DNA of 13,592 nucleotides from Prevotella sp. CAG:755 (GCA_000431275.1 HF989212.1:1-13592), one strand, 5' to 3'; counted from the stretch's first letter, positions 1-6,839 are shown. Translations and numbers: made by a program. Notes: generated by a model not told the origin, from the letters alone.

Positions 1-91
1 GAAATAATTGCACTTCTATCTTGAAAGTTCACTCTCCACGCAATCGGTCTTCACCCTACTCAATACTTTGGACAAAACGGCCGGGAGATAC

Positions 92-196
92 AAACCGGCT
101 GACAGAAAACACGGAACGGCTGACAGAAACAACGGGACGGCTGGCTGAAACAACGGGACGGCTGGCTGAAATCTCGGGACGGCTGACTGAAATCCA
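92..196 (+). repeat. 21-bp tandem repeat cluster R1 (five units)
   Basis: Five consecutive 21-bp units begin at 92, 113, 134, 155 and 176. The conserved part is GGGACGGCTGRCWGAAA followed by a variable four-base tail. Units two to five differ from each other at only a few positions; the first is more diverged. There are no unique spacers, so it is not a CRISPR array. Related clusters occur at 4654-4737, 6013-6096 and 9662-9724. Because 21 is a multiple of three, the forward strand reads as a heptad peptide (RLTETTG, RLAETTG, RLAEISG) and the reverse strand as repeats of SRPVVSA. Confidence 0.9.
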
Positions 197-351
197 TTTA
201 GCCGTATAAAGCAGACTTGCGAAGCCCGTCCGTAAACTCCGGTCAAGCATAGGCATAGTCCTGCTCCGGCTGTGCCTTCTCCTCCGGACGGATGCAAGCT
301 CCAAACAGGCCACTTGCCACGACGTCACCGACGACAGGACTGTCAGGACAG

Positions 352-378
352 GTATGCCGAATTACGGGCATACTTTTT
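352..378 (+). terminator. possible intrinsic terminator of an upstream gene
   Basis: GTATGCC (352-358) pairs perfectly with GGCATAC (367-373) around an eight-base loop, and TTTTT follows at 374-378. The stem is only 7 bp, so this is a weak candidate. The T-run also supplies the -33 TTTG of the next promoter, so terminator and promoter overlap. Confidence 0.4.
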
Positions 379-407
379 GAGTTTCTCAGGAAAACGACGT
401 ATCTTTG
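376..407 (+). promoter_or_regulatory. Bacteroidota-type promoter for nnr
   Basis: TTTG at 376-379 and TATCTTTG at 400-407 match the -33 TTTG / -7 TAnnTTTG consensus with a 20-base spacer. The -7 box ends only four bases before the ATG at 412, so the transcript should start at or just before the start codon. Confidence 0.65.
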
Positions 408-411
408 CGGC

Positions 412-1935
412 ATGAAGATACTGACAGCAAATCAAATGCGCGAACTCGACGCATATACGATAAAAAACGAGCCCATTGCGTCCGTCGACCTGATGGAGCG
501 GGCAGCATCGGCCCTGACGGCAGCCTTCACGGCAAAATGGGGCAAGGAGCACCCCGTCAAAGTCTTTGCAGGTCCAGGCAACAACGGCGGCGACGCGCTG
601 GCCGTAGCACGCATTCTGACAGGCCGGGGCTACCGGGTGGACACTTACCTCTTCAACACCGGCCGGCACCTGAGCGAGGACTGCGAGACCAACCGCAAGC
701 GCCTGGCCGACACCCCGGGTGCCAAGCTCACTGAGATCACATCGAAATTCGACCCTCCGCAAATCGCGCCGTCCGACATCCTCATTGACGGCCTCTTCGG
801 GACGGGACTGAACAAGCCTTTGGAAGGAGGCTATGCCTCATTGGTGAATTTCATCAACGCCACGCCGGCCACAGTCGTAGCCATCGACATTCCATCAGGC
901 CTGAAAAGCGACGGCGATGCCTACACCCAGCACGACGCCATCGTCCGTGCAGACTACACCTTCACGTTCCAACTCCCCAAGCCGGCTTTCTTCATGGCAG
1001 ATTGCAGCGAGTGTGTCGGCCGTTGGGAACTGCTTGACATCGGGCTCTCGGCCGAAGGCCTCGCCTCCGCCCGACCGTTGATGAGCCTCACCGAACGGAC
1101 AGACATCATCGCCCTGCTGAAACCTCGGCCGGCCTTCGGCCACAAAGGGACGTTCGGCCACGCCCTGCTCATGGCTGGTTCGTTCGGCATGGCCGGCGCC
1201 GCCGTCCTGTCTGCAAGGGCTTGCCTGCGCGCTGGTGTCGGAAAAGTAACCGTACATACTCCGACGGCCAATAACGACATACTGCAAGTGAGTGTGCCAG
1301 AAGCTATCCTCAGCCACGACGCCAGTCTCGAAGAGTTCTGCACGCCAATCGACACGACGCCATACACAGCAGTCGGCATCGGACCGGGCATCGGACTCTC
1401 GCATGCGACTGAAAAAGCCCTGCTTAAACAATTGGCCGGTATCCATGCGCCGACCGTCATTGACGCCGACGCCATCACCCTGCTCGGACGCCACCGCGAC
1501 CTGCTCGGACGCCTGCCCGCCAACACCATTCTGACGCCCCATCCCAAAGAGATGACCTCCCTGTCCGACAACACCACCGGAAGTTACGCCACACTCACTG
1601 CCGCACGCGAACTGGCAAAGCGCTGCCACCTCTTCATCGTGCTGAAAGGCCACTTCACAGCCATCTGCACCCCTTCGGGCCACATCCACTTCAACCCCAC
1701 AGGCAACGCGGGGATGGCCACTGCCGGAAGCGGCGACGTGCTCACGGGTGTGCTCACGGCGCTCTTGGCCCGCGGATATGCCTCCGAAGCAGCCTGCCGT
1801 CTCGGAGTCTACGTACATGGCCTCGCCGGCGACATCGCTGCCGCTGAACTCGGCGAAGAGAGCCTCACTGCCTCCGACATCATCCGCAAGTTGCCCGCCG
1901 CTTTCCAGAGCCTCTACTCCGACATCAAACCATAA
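412..1935 (+). CDS. nnr: bifunctional NAD(P)HX epimerase / ADP-dependent NAD(P)HX dehydratase
   Basis: This 507-residue protein repairs hydrated NADH and NADPH in the cytoplasm. The N-terminal half (about 1-215) is the YjeF_N epimerase that interconverts R- and S-NAD(P)HX; it shows GPGNNGGD (54-61), DGLFGTGL (126-133) and DIPSGL (159-164). The C-terminal half (about 225-505) is the ribokinase-like dehydratase that uses ADP to restore NAD(P)H; it shows KGTFGH (245-250), GIGPGIG (322-328), DADA (351-354), TPHPKE (375-380) and NAGMATAGSGDVLTG (432-446), whose Asp is the expected catalytic residue. Length and domain order match the usual fused enzyme. The frame stays open upstream to 292, but similarity begins at MKILTANQMREL and the promoter sits just before 412, so I place the start there. 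The DUF4831 gene follows after 11 bases, probably in the same transcript. Confidence 0.95.
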   Translation: MKILTANQMRELDAYTIKNEPIASVDLMERAASALTAAFTAKWGKEHPVKVFAGPGNNGGDALAVARILTGRGYRVDTYLFNTGRHLSEDCETNRKRLADTPGAKLTEITSKFDPPQIAPSDILIDGLFGTGLNKPLEGGYASLVNFINATPATVVAIDIPSGLKSDGDAYTQHDAIVRADYTFTFQLPKPAFFMADCSECVGRWELLDIGLSAEGLASARPLMSLTERTDIIALLKPRPAFGHKGTFGHALLMAGSFGMAGAAVLSARACLRAGVGKVTVHTPTANNDILQVSVPEAILSHDASLEEFCTPIDTTPYTAVGIGPGIGLSHATEKALLKQLAGIHAPTVIDADAITLLGRHRDLLGRLPANTILTPHPKEMTSLSDNTTGSYATLTAARELAKRCHLFIVLKGHFTAICTPSGHIHFNPTGNAGMATAGSGDVLTGVLTALLARGYASEAACRLGVYVHGLAGDIAAAELGEESLTASDIIRKLPAAFQSLYSDIKP

Positions 1936-1946
1936 CTCCGAACCCA

Positions 1947-3038
1947 ATGCGTATGAGAACCCGAATAGTCCCTATCCTTGCCCTGATGGCTGCCGCAACA
2001 GCCACCGGGATGAAAGCCCAGACCGAGGTGGCCGCCTATCAGCCGGGCGTAACCGGGGAAGGCATTACCTACTTCCTCCCGCACACCCGACTGCTCGTAG
2101 CGGTTACGGCGACGAAAACCACCCACGAGCCGGGCGAATATGCTCGCTTTGCCCGCAGCTATCTCCGGCTGACGAATGTGCCGCTCACAGCCTACGACCA
2201 ATGGACCATCACGTCGGTTGAGGTAATACCATACGGCGTCCCCGACAAGACAGAAGCCTACACCATCAAACTGAAAAACAAGACATCTGCTCCGCTCGTC
2301 GGCCTCAGCCGCGACGGCATACTGCTTTCTGTCAACACTCCGGCCCCCGAAATCCCCGCGCTGCCGGTACCGTCGGTCACACAAACCGATAAGAAATCAC
2401 GCCTCAACCCGGCGGATTACAAGACAGAGGAGATCCTCTCGGCCGGAAGCACAACAAAAATGGCAGAACTGACCGCCGACGAAATCTACGACATACGCGA
2501 GAACCGTTCGCTGCTGACAAAAGGACAGGCCGACTTCATGCCGCAAGACGGCGCACAACTCAAACTGATGCTCGCCAAACTCGATAAACAGGAAGAAGCC
2601 TTGCTGCAACTCTTCAAAGGAACCGAAAGCACGGAAACTCATGTCATGACTTTCTCCTACGACCCTCAAAAAGAGGCAGACGGCGACGTGTTGTTCCGCT
2701 TCTCCCCCTATCTCGGCCCCGTCGCTGCCAACGACCTCTCGGGCAGCCCCGTCTACATCAGCATCAAGGACCTGAACACCCTGCCGGACACGCAGCCCGA
2801 AGCAGGCAACTCGAAGAAAAAAGAAGCGGAAGACCTGAGATATGTCGTGCCCGGACAGGCGCAAGTAAGGGTCTACACGCCCGACCGGACACTGGCCGAA
2901 CTGAACGTACCACTCGCACAGTTCGGTCATGTGGAGCACTTGGGTGGCGAACTCTTCAACAAGAAATACACGACACGGGTGACGCTCTTCCCGGAAACGG
3001 GAGGCATCCAGCGCATCGATGCTGAAGAACCGCGCTAA
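1947..3038 (+). CDS. exported DUF4831 family protein
   Basis: A 363-residue protein with a signal peptide (hydrophobic core about 7-21, likely cleavage after MKA at 24; no lipobox Cys), so probably periplasmic or surface-exposed. The stretch from about 30 to 110 (GITYFLPHTRLL, EPGEYARFARSYL, VIPYGVPDKTEAY) matches my memory of DUF4831, a family found in Bacteroidota with no established function. The middle (about 175-215) is helical and charged; the C-terminal part looks beta-rich. It follows nnr by 11 bases with no promoter between, so the two are probably co-transcribed, although one product is cytoplasmic and the other exported. The ATG at 1953 is an alternative start that leaves the signal peptide intact. 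No terminator is obvious downstream. Confidence 0.85.
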   Translation: MRMRTRIVPILALMAAATATGMKAQTEVAAYQPGVTGEGITYFLPHTRLLVAVTATKTTHEPGEYARFARSYLRLTNVPLTAYDQWTITSVEVIPYGVPDKTEAYTIKLKNKTSAPLVGLSRDGILLSVNTPAPEIPALPVPSVTQTDKKSRLNPADYKTEEILSAGSTTKMAELTADEIYDIRENRSLLTKGQADFMPQDGAQLKLMLAKLDKQEEALLQLFKGTESTETHVMTFSYDPQKEADGDVLFRFSPYLGPVAANDLSGSPVYISIKDLNTLPDTQPEAGNSKKKEAEDLRYVVPGQAQVRVYTPDRTLAELNVPLAQFGHVEHLGGELFNKKYTTRVTLFPETGGIQRIDAEEPR

Positions 3039-3234
3039 GCCTCTTCCGCCACTACCAGCACAACTGCGACAAGTTTTCCTATGCTCCCTGTCTCCGTTTC
3101 CCGTATTACCAAAGGGACGGCGGCAGGGATCTCTTCTTCATTCTCGCTGAAACGAAAAAGCGTCAGTATTCCATAAAAAACAATAATGTATTCAAAACAG
3201 AACAAGAAAGCCGCTGTTTTTACCAATAAAGCAC

Positions 3235-3242
3235 TATATTTG
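3235..3242 (+). promoter_or_regulatory. -7 box of the PepSY-like gene
   Basis: TATATTTG matches TAnnTTTG exactly. No TTTG is found at the usual distance upstream; the nearest T-rich stretch (3216-3221) is too close. The predicted transcript starts near 3247, at the left arm of a hairpin. Confidence 0.5.
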
Positions 3243-3244
3243 CA

Positions 3245-3273
3245 GTGTGGTTAGTCTGGAAAGTCTGCCACAC
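3245..3273 (+). promoter_or_regulatory. 5' leader hairpin of the PepSY-like mRNA
   Basis: GTGTGG (3245-3250) pairs with CCACAC (3268-3273) around a 17-base loop that contains the direct repeat AGTCTG. It would sit at the extreme 5' end of the transcript, where such stems often stabilise mRNA. A regulatory role is inference. Confidence 0.35.
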
Positions 3274-3319
3274 CGACACTTACTCAAAACCCTTTGTTAA
3301 ATCTTAAAAACGTACTTGT

Positions 3320-3772
3320 ATGAAGAAATGGACTTTCGCCCTGCTACTTCTGCTCGGCACCGGGACCGGCTGCAAGGCCGACAACGAACGCCCTATCGAC
3401 ATCAGCCAACTCCCTCAGACTGCCCAAACGCTGATCAGCACTCACTTCAAAAACCAAACGGTAATGCTGGTGGTCAAAGAGACCGAAGGGCTATCGAAAG
3501 GCTACGACGTCATCTTCGAGAGCGGCGACAAAATCGAGTTTGACCGCTCCGGAAACTGGGAAGAAGTCGACTGCAACAGCGCCGGAGTGCCAACCGCCAT
3601 CCTGCCTGCTGCGGTTAAACAGTTTGTGGCTACAAAACACAAGGACGCCAAAGTAATGAAAATCAGTAAAGACCGGAACAGCACAGAGGTTGAACTGAGC
3701 AACGGATGGGAATTGGAATTTGACAAGAACGGTAAACTGCTTGATGCCGACAGGAATATGCCGGGCGATTGA
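3320..3772 (+). CDS. small exported PepSY-like domain protein
   Basis: A 150-residue protein with a short signal sequence (1-17: MKKWTF, then a run of Leu). A Cys follows at 18, but the preceding residues (GTG) are a poor lipobox, so lipoprotein status is uncertain. The mature part appears to hold two similar halves, about 30-85 and 90-145. Each has a helix beginning LP-x-A (LPQTAQTLI, LPAAVKQFV) followed by strands containing a W-E or D-x-I-E-F-D pattern. This matches the PepSY-like (DUF2874) periplasmic family common in Bacteroidales, which has no fixed function; the fold resembles peptidase-inhibitor domains. It is a single-gene unit with its own -7 box, leader hairpin and terminator. Confidence 0.85.
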   Translation: MKKWTFALLLLLGTGTGCKADNERPIDISQLPQTAQTLISTHFKNQTVMLVVKETEGLSKGYDVIFESGDKIEFDRSGNWEEVDCNSAGVPTAILPAAVKQFVATKHKDAKVMKISKDRNSTEVELSNGWELEFDKNGKLLDADRNMPGD

Positions 3773-3789
3773 GATGCCCCAAAAAGAAG

Positions 3790-3818
3790 AAAGGCCGCTC
3801 CACAAGGGCGGCCTTTTA
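3790..3818 (+). terminator. intrinsic terminator of the PepSY-like gene
   Basis: AAAGGCCGC (3790-3798) pairs perfectly with GCGGCCTTT (3808-3816) around a nine-base loop, followed by a short T-run. It starts 18 bases after the stop codon and should separate this gene from the downstream dehydrogenase. Confidence 0.85.
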
Positions 3819-3845
3819 TGTACTCCCACAGAAAACAGCACTACG

Positions 3846-4616
3846 ATGAAAAGAATCGCCATCGTCACAGGGTCCTCGCGCGGACTGGGCGCAGCATTCG
3901 TCAGCCTGCTCCGCAAGTCAGTCAAAGTCGACGAGATATGGCTCATAGCCCGTCATAACTCCGAGACGCACCACAATGACCACCAGACGGGACCACGACT
4001 CGTCCCGATTTGCTGCGACCTCACCACGAAGACCGGCAGAAAAACCGTCGAAAAGCGACTGACCGAAGAGCCGCTGCACATCGACTATCTTGTCAATAAT
4101 GCGGGCATGGCCAGGTTCGGTTTAGGTGAGGCGCTCACTCCGGCTGAAATATCGGACATGCTCACCCTGAATTGCCTCGCCCTGACTTCACTTTGCGCCG
4201 TGTGCATCCCTCACATGGTTCGCGGCGCACACATCATCAACATAGCTTCCATCGCAGCCTTCCTCCCTGTCCCGGAAATGAGTGTCTACGCAGCGACAAA
4301 GGCATACGTCTTGCGCTATTCTCTGGCCCTGCGCCGTGAACTTGCTCCCCGTGGAATCAGCGTTACGACCGTCTGCCCCGGATGGATGAACACCGACTTC
4401 ATCCCTTCGGCCAGCGCAGGAAAAACCCACATACCGACACGCTTTGTCGGCATCACGACGCCCGAACGCGTGGCGGCCAAAGCATGGCGCGACACGCAGC
4501 ACGGGAAGACATTGTCAATCTGCGGCACATTTCCCCGTCTTGTGCATTGGGCATCACGCCTGCTTCCTCACAGTTGGCTGATGACCTTCTGGCGATGGCA
4601 ACAACCGCGCGGATAA
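3846..4616 (+). CDS. short-chain dehydrogenase/reductase (SDR)
   Basis: A 256-residue classical SDR oxidoreductase. It shows the NAD(P)-binding TGSSRGLG (8-15), NNAG (84-87), catalytic Asn109, Ser135 and the YAATK pair Tyr148/Lys152, then CPGWMNT (177-183), the usual PG-x-x-x-T after the fold's sixth strand. The full tetrad is present, so the enzyme should be active. The substrate cannot be read from sequence. The C-terminal tail (LVHWASRLLPHSWLMTFWRW) is Trp-rich and may lie near a membrane or form a hydrophobic lid. The frame is open upstream to 3720, but that extension runs through the preceding gene and its terminator. The ATG at 3846 places the nucleotide-binding strand directly at the N-terminus. 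I see no promoter between the terminator and the start. Confidence 0.9.
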   Translation: MKRIAIVTGSSRGLGAAFVSLLRKSVKVDEIWLIARHNSETHHNDHQTGPRLVPICCDLTTKTGRKTVEKRLTEEPLHIDYLVNNAGMARFGLGEALTPAEISDMLTLNCLALTSLCAVCIPHMVRGAHIINIASIAAFLPVPEMSVYAATKAYVLRYSLALRRELAPRGISVTTVCPGWMNTDFIPSASAGKTHIPTRFVGITTPERVAAKAWRDTQHGKTLSICGTFPRLVHWASRLLPHSWLMTFWRWQQPRG

Positions 4617-4653
4617 ATTTCCACTCCGCGCCAAGACAGGAGGATAAACAAAC

Positions 4654-4737
4654 GGATTCCCCCATAAGCCGTCCCGTTAAAACAGCCAGCCATTTAGGAT
4701 TTGCAATCAGCCGACTTGTAATTTCTGCCAGCCAACG
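4654..4737 (-). repeat. degenerate 21-bp repeat cluster R2 (four units)
   Basis: Read on the minus strand, four 21-base units occupy 4717-4737, 4696-4716, 4675-4695 and 4654-4674. Each carries GGCTG or GGCTT at the same position, and the last keeps GGGACGGCT. The units are far more diverged from each other than in R1, but the exact 21-base phase is preserved. The frame stays open on the minus strand (RWLAEITS, RLIANPK, WLAVLTG, RLMGES), the same heptad pattern as R1. It lies between two convergent genes. Confidence 0.75.
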
Positions 4738-4775
4738 CCACTCGCCTCCTTGTGCAGCCAACGACGGAGATATGC

Positions 4776-4808
4776 AAAAAGGCCACACCCGAAAGGATGC
4801 GGCCTTTT
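4776..4808. terminator. bidirectional terminator between the SDR gene and fbaA
   Basis: AAAAGGCC (4777-4784) pairs with GGCCTTTT (4801-4808); the inside can continue to CC-GAAA-GG with two mismatches. The A-run on one side and T-run on the other give a U-tract in both directions. It lies 20 bases past the fbaA stop and could also end the SDR transcript. Confidence 0.85.
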
Positions 4809-4828
4809 CTGTAATTCTTGAAGAACAA

Positions 4829-5839
4829 TTAGTCGAGGTTAGCCAACTTGTTCTCAGAGCCCAAAACGTTCACAATCTTGTGCTCGTAAAGTTTCTGCAT
4901 ATTGTCGCGAGCCGGACCGAGGTACTTACGCGGATCGAACTCTGCGGGATTCTCTGCGAAGACGCGACGGATAGCAGCCGTCATAGCAAGACGGGAATCT
5001 GAGTCAATGTTGATCTTGCAGACAGCAGACTTGGCAGCCTTGCGCAGTTCGTCTTCGGGAATGCCGATAGCAGCCACGAGCTTGCCTCCGTACTTGTTGA
5101 TGGTGTCCACTTCTTCCTGAGGAACAGACGAAGAACCGTGAAGCACGATGGGGAAACCAGGAAGTTCCTTCATTACGCCGTCGAGCACGTCGAAAGCCAA
5201 AGGAGGAGGAACAAGACGACCCGTAGCCGGATCCACGTGACACTGTTCGGGCTTGAACTTGTATGCGCCGTGCGAGGTGCCGATCGAAATTGCGAGGCTG
5301 TCGCATCCGGTCTTCGTCACGAAGTCTACGACTTCCTCGGGGCGGGTATAAGTGTGGTGTTCAGCCACGACTTCGTCCTCGACGCCGGCCAACACACCGA
5401 GCTCGCCTTCAACTGTCACGTCGAACTGATGGGCATAGTCCACCACCTTCTTCGTGAGCGCTACGTTCTCGTCATAAGGAAGATGGGAACCGTCGATCAT
5501 CACAGAACTGAAGCCCATGTCGACACAGCTCTTGCAAAGCTCGAACGAATCGCCGTGATCGAGGTGAAGCACGATTTCGGGATGATTGCAGCCCAGTTCT
5601 TTGGCATATTCTACAGCGCCTTCTGCCATGTAGCGAAGCAACGTCTGGTTGGCGTAATTGCGTGCGCCTTTCGACACTTGCAGGATGACGGGCGACTTCT
5701 TGTTGACAGCAGCTTTCACGATAGCCTGCAACTGCTCCATGTTGTTGAAGTTGAAAGCCGGGATAGCGTATCCGCCGTTAATGGCTCTCTTAAACATCTC
5801 ACGGGTGTTGACCAAGCCCAATTCTTTGTAGTTAACCAT
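4829..5839 (-). CDS. fbaA: class II fructose-1,6-bisphosphate aldolase
   Basis: A 336-residue zinc-dependent aldolase that splits fructose-1,6-bisphosphate into glyceraldehyde-3-phosphate and dihydroxyacetone phosphate, and does the reverse in gluconeogenesis. Visible motifs: YAIPAFNFNN (24-33), HLDHGD (92-97) with catalytic Asp94 and zinc ligand His95, VEGELGVLAG (143-152) and SIGTSHGAYKF (185-195) with zinc ligand His190. A glycine-rich phosphate-binding LHGSSS comes later. Length fits the family. The frame is open upstream to 5968, but that part runs through the promoter; MVNYKELGLVNTREMF is the conserved N-terminus. The leader is short and A/T-rich with no Shine-Dalgarno. The gene is monocistronic, ends at a bidirectional terminator and is convergent with the SDR gene. 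Confidence 0.96.
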   Translation of the reverse strand: MVNYKELGLVNTREMFKRAINGGYAIPAFNFNNMEQLQAIVKAAVNKKSPVILQVSKGARNYANQTLLRYMAEGAVEYAKELGCNHPEIVLHLDHGDSFELCKSCVDMGFSSVMIDGSHLPYDENVALTKKVVDYAHQFDVTVEGELGVLAGVEDEVVAEHHTYTRPEEVVDFVTKTGCDSLAISIGTSHGAYKFKPEQCHVDPATGRLVPPPLAFDVLDGVMKELPGFPIVLHGSSSVPQEEVDTINKYGGKLVAAIGIPEDELRKAAKSAVCKINIDSDSRLAMTAAIRRVFAENPAEFDPRKYLGPARDNMQKLYEHKIVNVLGSENKLANLD

Positions 5840-5874
5840 AATCTTATAATTATTAAAGGATTTCTTTACGGGAA

Positions 5875-5902
5875 CAAAATTACGCATTCCGCCGCGTTCA
5901 AA
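5875..5902 (-). promoter_or_regulatory. likely fbaA promoter
   Basis: On the minus strand TAATTTTG (5882-5875) matches the -7 TAnnTTTG box, with TTTG at 5902-5899. The spacer is 16 bases, shorter than the usual 19-21; a GTTT at 5907-5904 would give 21. The predicted leader is about 30 bases. Confidence 0.5.
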
Positions 5903-6012
5903 GAAACTTGCAGGCACGTTTTTTTGTCGAATAGCACTTTTTTTGTGTCCCTCCGCCGTTCTATACACTTGGAAAGGAAAAGGGAGAGCACTGAACGCCA
6001 GACCATCTGAGC

Positions 6013-6096
6013 GGAACGGCTGACAGAAGAAACAAGCCGGCTAACAGGAATTCCTGTCACTGCGACAAAAATTTCGGGACGGCTGGCCGTCAGTGC
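6013..6096 (+). repeat. 21-bp repeat cluster R3 (four units)
   Basis: Four 21-base units start at 6013, 6034, 6055 and 6076. The first shares GGAACGGCTGACAGAA (16 bases) exactly with R1. The third is a variant beginning TGTCACTGCGA that recurs in R4. The fourth begins GGGACGGCTGG. The cluster separates the DUF3256 stop codon from the fbaA promoter, and its last unit overlaps the final codons of DUF3256 (stop at 6092-6090). Confidence 0.85.
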
Positions 6097-6713
6097 ACGA
6101 ACTTCGTACCGTCCCAACGATAAGTCACAGGGCGAACACAGCTACGCATCTCCTCGCGCCAGTCGCTGCGTACGTTGTCCAGCGAAAGGGAATAAGTCAG
6201 CGTGTCGCCCGTGGACGAAAAGACAGCCTCAACCCAAGCCAAACCGGCCGCCCGGCGCAATTCTTCAAAACGCGCTTCTGTCACGGTGTCCGGTCTCACC
6301 CAAAAGTCGTTCTCTTTGGGCGGCACCACATGCACAGTCCCACATGGTTTCCATGCTGTGGTGAAGAATTCCACCCGGCTGTCGGCGGCCGGTGTCAGCA
6401 CCGTGTGGATGCGCCCGATGACTGTGTCGTTCCCCATCGACAGCAGTTTGAGTTCCATCCGGCTGGCCGCACTCAATTCCACCCGCAGATAGTCTGCCGT
6501 CTTAACCGTCAGACGTGAACGCTCACCGAACAAATTGGTCACCTCGGCATTCATCTTACCATTATAAAGGTCCAGACAATCCAGACGGTTATCCAAATTC
6601 AGCAAAGGGAGCAAACGATCGGGCATACCGGCGAAGAGCGTGTCAATCGGCACGGCCACGCAAATGCGCGTCGCCGTGAGCAACACGAATAAAATCACGA
6701 ACAATCTTTTCAT
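6090..6713 (-). CDS. exported DUF3256 family protein
   Basis: A 207-residue protein with a clear signal peptide (1-20: MKRLF, hydrophobic core, cleavage after CVA). Conserved-looking segments are FAGMPDRLLPLL, RLDCLDLYNGKMNAEVTNLFGERS, and TADYLRVELSAASRMELKLL continuing into a GNDTVIGRIHTVLTPAADSRVEFF stretch; the C-terminus is YRWDGTKF. From memory these match DUF3256, a Bacteroidales family of unknown function, probably periplasmic. I chose the ATG at 6713 over the adjacent in-frame GTG at 6716 because the Lys/Arg directly after Met gives a normal signal peptide. The -7 box ends seven bases upstream, so the leader is extremely short. The stop codon lies inside the last unit of repeat R3. 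The gene is divergent from rpmE2. Confidence 0.85.
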   Translation of the reverse strand: MKRLFVILFVLLTATRICVAVPIDTLFAGMPDRLLPLLNLDNRLDCLDLYNGKMNAEVTNLFGERSRLTVKTADYLRVELSAASRMELKLLSMGNDTVIGRIHTVLTPAADSRVEFFTTAWKPCGTVHVVPPKENDFWVRPDTVTEARFEELRRAAGLAWVEAVFSSTGDTLTYSLSLDNVRSDWREEMRSCVRPVTYRWDGTKFVH

Positions 6714-6720
6714 CACCCTG

Positions 6721-6751
6721 CAAAGGTAAACATTTAGCCTTACACGTCAAA
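6721..6751 (-). promoter_or_regulatory. promoter of the DUF3256 gene
   Basis: On the minus strand TTTG (6751-6748), a 19-base spacer and TACCTTTG (6728-6721) match the Bacteroidota consensus at optimal spacing. The -7 box ends seven bases before the ATG, so the mRNA should have almost no leader. Confidence 0.75.
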
Positions 6752-6766
6752 AAAGGGGAGTAATCT

Positions 6767-6797
6767 TTTGCCGTGTCGGTCGAAAAACATAACTTTG
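6767..6797 (+). promoter_or_regulatory. promoter of rpmE2
   Basis: TTTG (6767-6770), a 19-base spacer and TAACTTTG (6790-6797) match the consensus exactly. The predicted start near 6802 gives a leader of about 70 bases. It lies back-to-back with the DUF3256 promoter; the two -33 boxes are 15 bases apart. Confidence 0.8.
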
Positions 6798-6817
6798 CAG
6801 CCGATTTAGCCCATTAC

Positions 6818-6839
6818 ACAGTTAGTTGCCAACAACTGT
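6818..6839 (+). promoter_or_regulatory. leader hairpin of rpmE2 mRNA
   Basis: ACAGTT (6818-6823) pairs with AACTGT (6834-6839), and GTT (6825-6827) with AAC (6831-6833), around a GCC triloop. A6824 is bulged. This nine-pair stem sits in the leader, 34 bases before the ATG. Autoregulatory leaders are known for L31 in other phyla; a role here is inferred. Confidence 0.45.

Larger units (their letters stand above)
1..411. other. gene-free region upstream of nnr
   Basis: No convincing gene is visible in these 411 bases. The region holds a 21-bp tandem repeat (92-196), a hairpin followed by five T (352-378) and the promoter of the next gene (376-407). Bases 1-91 and 197-351 contain nothing I recognise. 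Open frames here are short, rely on TTG or arbitrary starts, or are a by-product of the repeat period being a multiple of three. Confidence 0.7.

Noticed and set aside
92..196. CRISPR array
   Set aside because: The 21-base units are contiguous and similar throughout; there are no unique spacers, and no cas gene is present.
21..209. 62-residue protein made of RL[TA]E heptads
   Set aside because: It needs a TTG start, has no upstream signals, and its openness is explained by a repeat period divisible by three. Reported as a finding about the repeat, not as a gene.
895..1947. 350-residue minus-strand frame
   Set aside because: It is antisense to nnr, whose motifs leave no doubt about the coding strand; a by-product of GC-rich codons.
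3114..3133. possible single decayed unit of the 21-base repeat (GGGACGGCGGCAGGGATCTC)
   Set aside because: It needs one deletion and several mismatches to fit, and neighbouring sequence shows no further units in phase, so chance is likely.
3035..3226. 63-residue minus-strand frame ending VVAEEA
   Set aside because: It has only a TTG start and no internal Met, and its end overlaps the end of the DUF4831 gene. Composition looks somewhat protein-like, but nothing is recognisable.
5138..6010. 290-residue plus-strand frame
   Set aside because: It is antisense to fbaA and its promoter and shows no familiar protein features.
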